Origin: an uncultured Ruminococcus sp.
Lineage (GTDB): Bacteria > Bacillota > Clostridia > Oscillospirales > Ruminococcaceae
Assembly (NCBI GenBank): GCA_947176565.1
Contig: CAMWRC010000071.1
Location: 1 to 6,446, forward strand
Reading direction: 5' to 3'
DNA: 6,446 bases
The notes beneath the pieces were generated by a model. The model was not told the origin of the DNA. It saw only the letters and a program-made list of their open reading frames with translations, and did not search any database. Numbering within the stretch: position 1 is the stretch's first letter; every line of letters starts with the position of its first letter. Of this stretch, positions 5,492 through 6,446 are shown piece after piece. The position numbers and the translations under genes were made by a program.

Positions 5492-6446
5492 ATGTACAAC
5501 GAACTTATGGACTCAATCGGACTTGTGTCGCAGTATGACCCCGCTGTCGGCGCAGCTATGGACAAGGAGCTTGCAAGACAGAGAAGAAATCTCGAACTCA
5601 TCGCAAGCGAAAATATTGTTTCCCCTGCCGTTATGGCTGCTATGGGAAGCGTTCTCACAAATAAATACGCTGCGGGTTACCCCGGAAAGAGATACTACGG
5701 CGGCTGTCAGTGTGTTGATGAAGTTGAAGTTATCGCTATTGAACGTGCTAAGGAGCTTTTCGGTGCTAAATTCGCAAATGTTCAGCCGCATTCAGGCGCA
5801 CAGGCTAATACAGCTGTTTATTTCTCTGTACTTCAGCCGGGTGATACAGTTCTTGGTATGAGTCTTGCCGACGGCGGTCATCTTACACACGGCTCACCGG
5901 TAAATATTTCAGGCAAATACTTCAAATTCGTTTCATATGGTCTTGACGATACAACAGAGACTATCAACTATGATACGGTTCAGGCACTCGCAGAAGAACA
6001 TAAGCCGAAACTTATCGTTGCAGGTGCAAGCGCATATCCCCGCGCAATTGATTTCAAGAGACTTTCTGAAATCGCAAAATCAGTAGGCGCGCTTCTTATG
6101 GTTGATATGGCGCACATCGCAGGTCTCGTAGCTGCCGGAGTTCACGAATCCCCTGTTCCGTATGCTGATATTACAACAACTACGACTCACAAGACTCTCA
6201 GAGGTCCTCGCGGAGGTCTTATTCTCACAAATGACGAAGCACTCGCAAAGAAAATCAATTCCGCAATCTTCCCCGGAACTCAGGGCGGTCCGCTTATGCA
6301 TACAATCGCTGCAAAGGCTGTATGTTTCGGCGAAGCTCTCAAACCGGAATTTAAGGACTATCAGAGACGTATCGTAGAAAATGCACACGCACGCGCTGAC
6401 GGGCTCGTAAAAAGAGGTTTCAACCGCGTTTCAGGCGGTACAGACA
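5492..6446 (+). CDS. glyA: serine hydroxymethyltransferase (partial, C-terminus beyond window)
   Basis: GlyA is a pyridoxal-phosphate enzyme that interconverts serine and glycine while loading one-carbon units onto tetrahydrofolate, in the cytoplasm. The 318 residues seen are the N-terminal three quarters of a protein that is usually about 410-420 residues. The motifs are highly conserved: LELIASEN (34-41), [15 protein letters not shown] (57-71), [10 protein letters not shown] (97-106), [11 protein letters not shown] (128-138), [13 protein letters not shown] (204-216) with the cofactor-contacting D205 and H208, and [14 protein letters not shown] (228-241), where K234 is the PLP Schiff-base lysine. 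PGTQGGP follows at 261-267. The ATG at 5492 has AAGGAG at 5477-5482, nine bases upstream, and a promoter at 5400-5428. Codon use here, with many GCT, CTT and GTT codons, fits a well-expressed housekeeping gene. The frame is open to the right edge with no stop. Confidence 0.97.
   Translation, partial: MYNELMDSIGLVSQYDPAVGAAMDKELARQRRNLELIASENIVSPAVMAAMGSVLTNKYAAGYPGKRYYGGCQCVDEVEVIAIERAKELFGAKFANVQPHSGAQANTAVYFSVLQPGDTVLGMSLADGGHLTHGSPVNISGKYFKFVSYGLDDTTETINYDTVQALAEEHKPKLIVAGASAYPRAIDFKRLSEIAKSVGALLMVDMAHIAGLVAAGVHESPVPYADITTTTTHKTLRGPRGGLILTNDEALAKKINSAIFPGTQGGPLMHTIAAKAVCFGEALKPEFKDYQRRIVENAHARADGLVKRGFNRVSGGTD

Noticed and set aside
5487..5861. Plus-strand open frame of 124 codons at the start of glyA
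   Set aside because: It is out of frame with the highly conserved glyA reading frame at 5492 and reads as low-complexity S/L/R-rich sequence.
6080..6388. Minus-strand open frame of 102 codons within glyA
   Set aside because: It lies opposite conserved SHMT motifs, including the PLP lysine region; a shadow of the strong codon bias of glyA.

Overview
The window looks like chromosomal DNA from an anaerobic Firmicute of the Clostridia, most likely a Ruminococcus-like member of the Oscillospiraceae. The evidence is moderately AT-rich DNA with strong Shine-Dalgarno sites (GGAGG, AAGGAG), consensus sigma-A-type promoters, a DUF4364-family protein (a clostridial family) and a secreted protein ending in a two-repeat dockerin with the 'DAS..L.YYA..S' style common in ruminococci. 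The genus is inferred from these traits; no rRNA or other marker gene is present.

Region 1 (1-137) holds what may be the last 25 codons of an upstream gene, then a textbook promoter (TTGACA, 17 bp, TATAAT, with an extended -10 TG) that starts a short leader. Region 2 (138-3423) is a shikimate-pathway block, aroB-aroA-aroC: 3-dehydroquinate synthase (an early step), EPSP synthase (penultimate step) and chorismate synthase (last step). The genes are 3 nt apart or overlap by 20 nt. AroB and AroA keep their catalytic residues. The aroC product is clearly of the chorismate synthase fold but has lost several normally invariant active-site residues and about 20 residues near the C-terminus; this is the most unusual thing in the window.

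Region 3 (3444-5382) continues on the same strand without a clear break: a DUF4364 protein (GTG start), a 67-residue single-span membrane protein, a 127-residue protein of unknown function, and a secreted protein with a signal peptide, an InlB/Flg_new-like beta repeat, an Ig-like region and a dockerin. Gene junctions overlap by 20, 4 and 62 nt. All seven genes may therefore form one transcript from the promoter at 75-103, joining aromatic amino acid synthesis to a small set of regulatory, membrane and surface genes.

Region 4 (5383-6446) has a hairpin-forming sequence at the end of the dockerin gene, a second promoter (TTGCAA, 17 bp, TATAAT) with a tandem 8-bp repeat at its predicted start point, and glyA (serine hydroxymethyltransferase), which runs off the window's right edge. 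No tRNA, rRNA, CRISPR array, transposon or phage gene was seen. No gene-free stretch exceeds about 140 bases.
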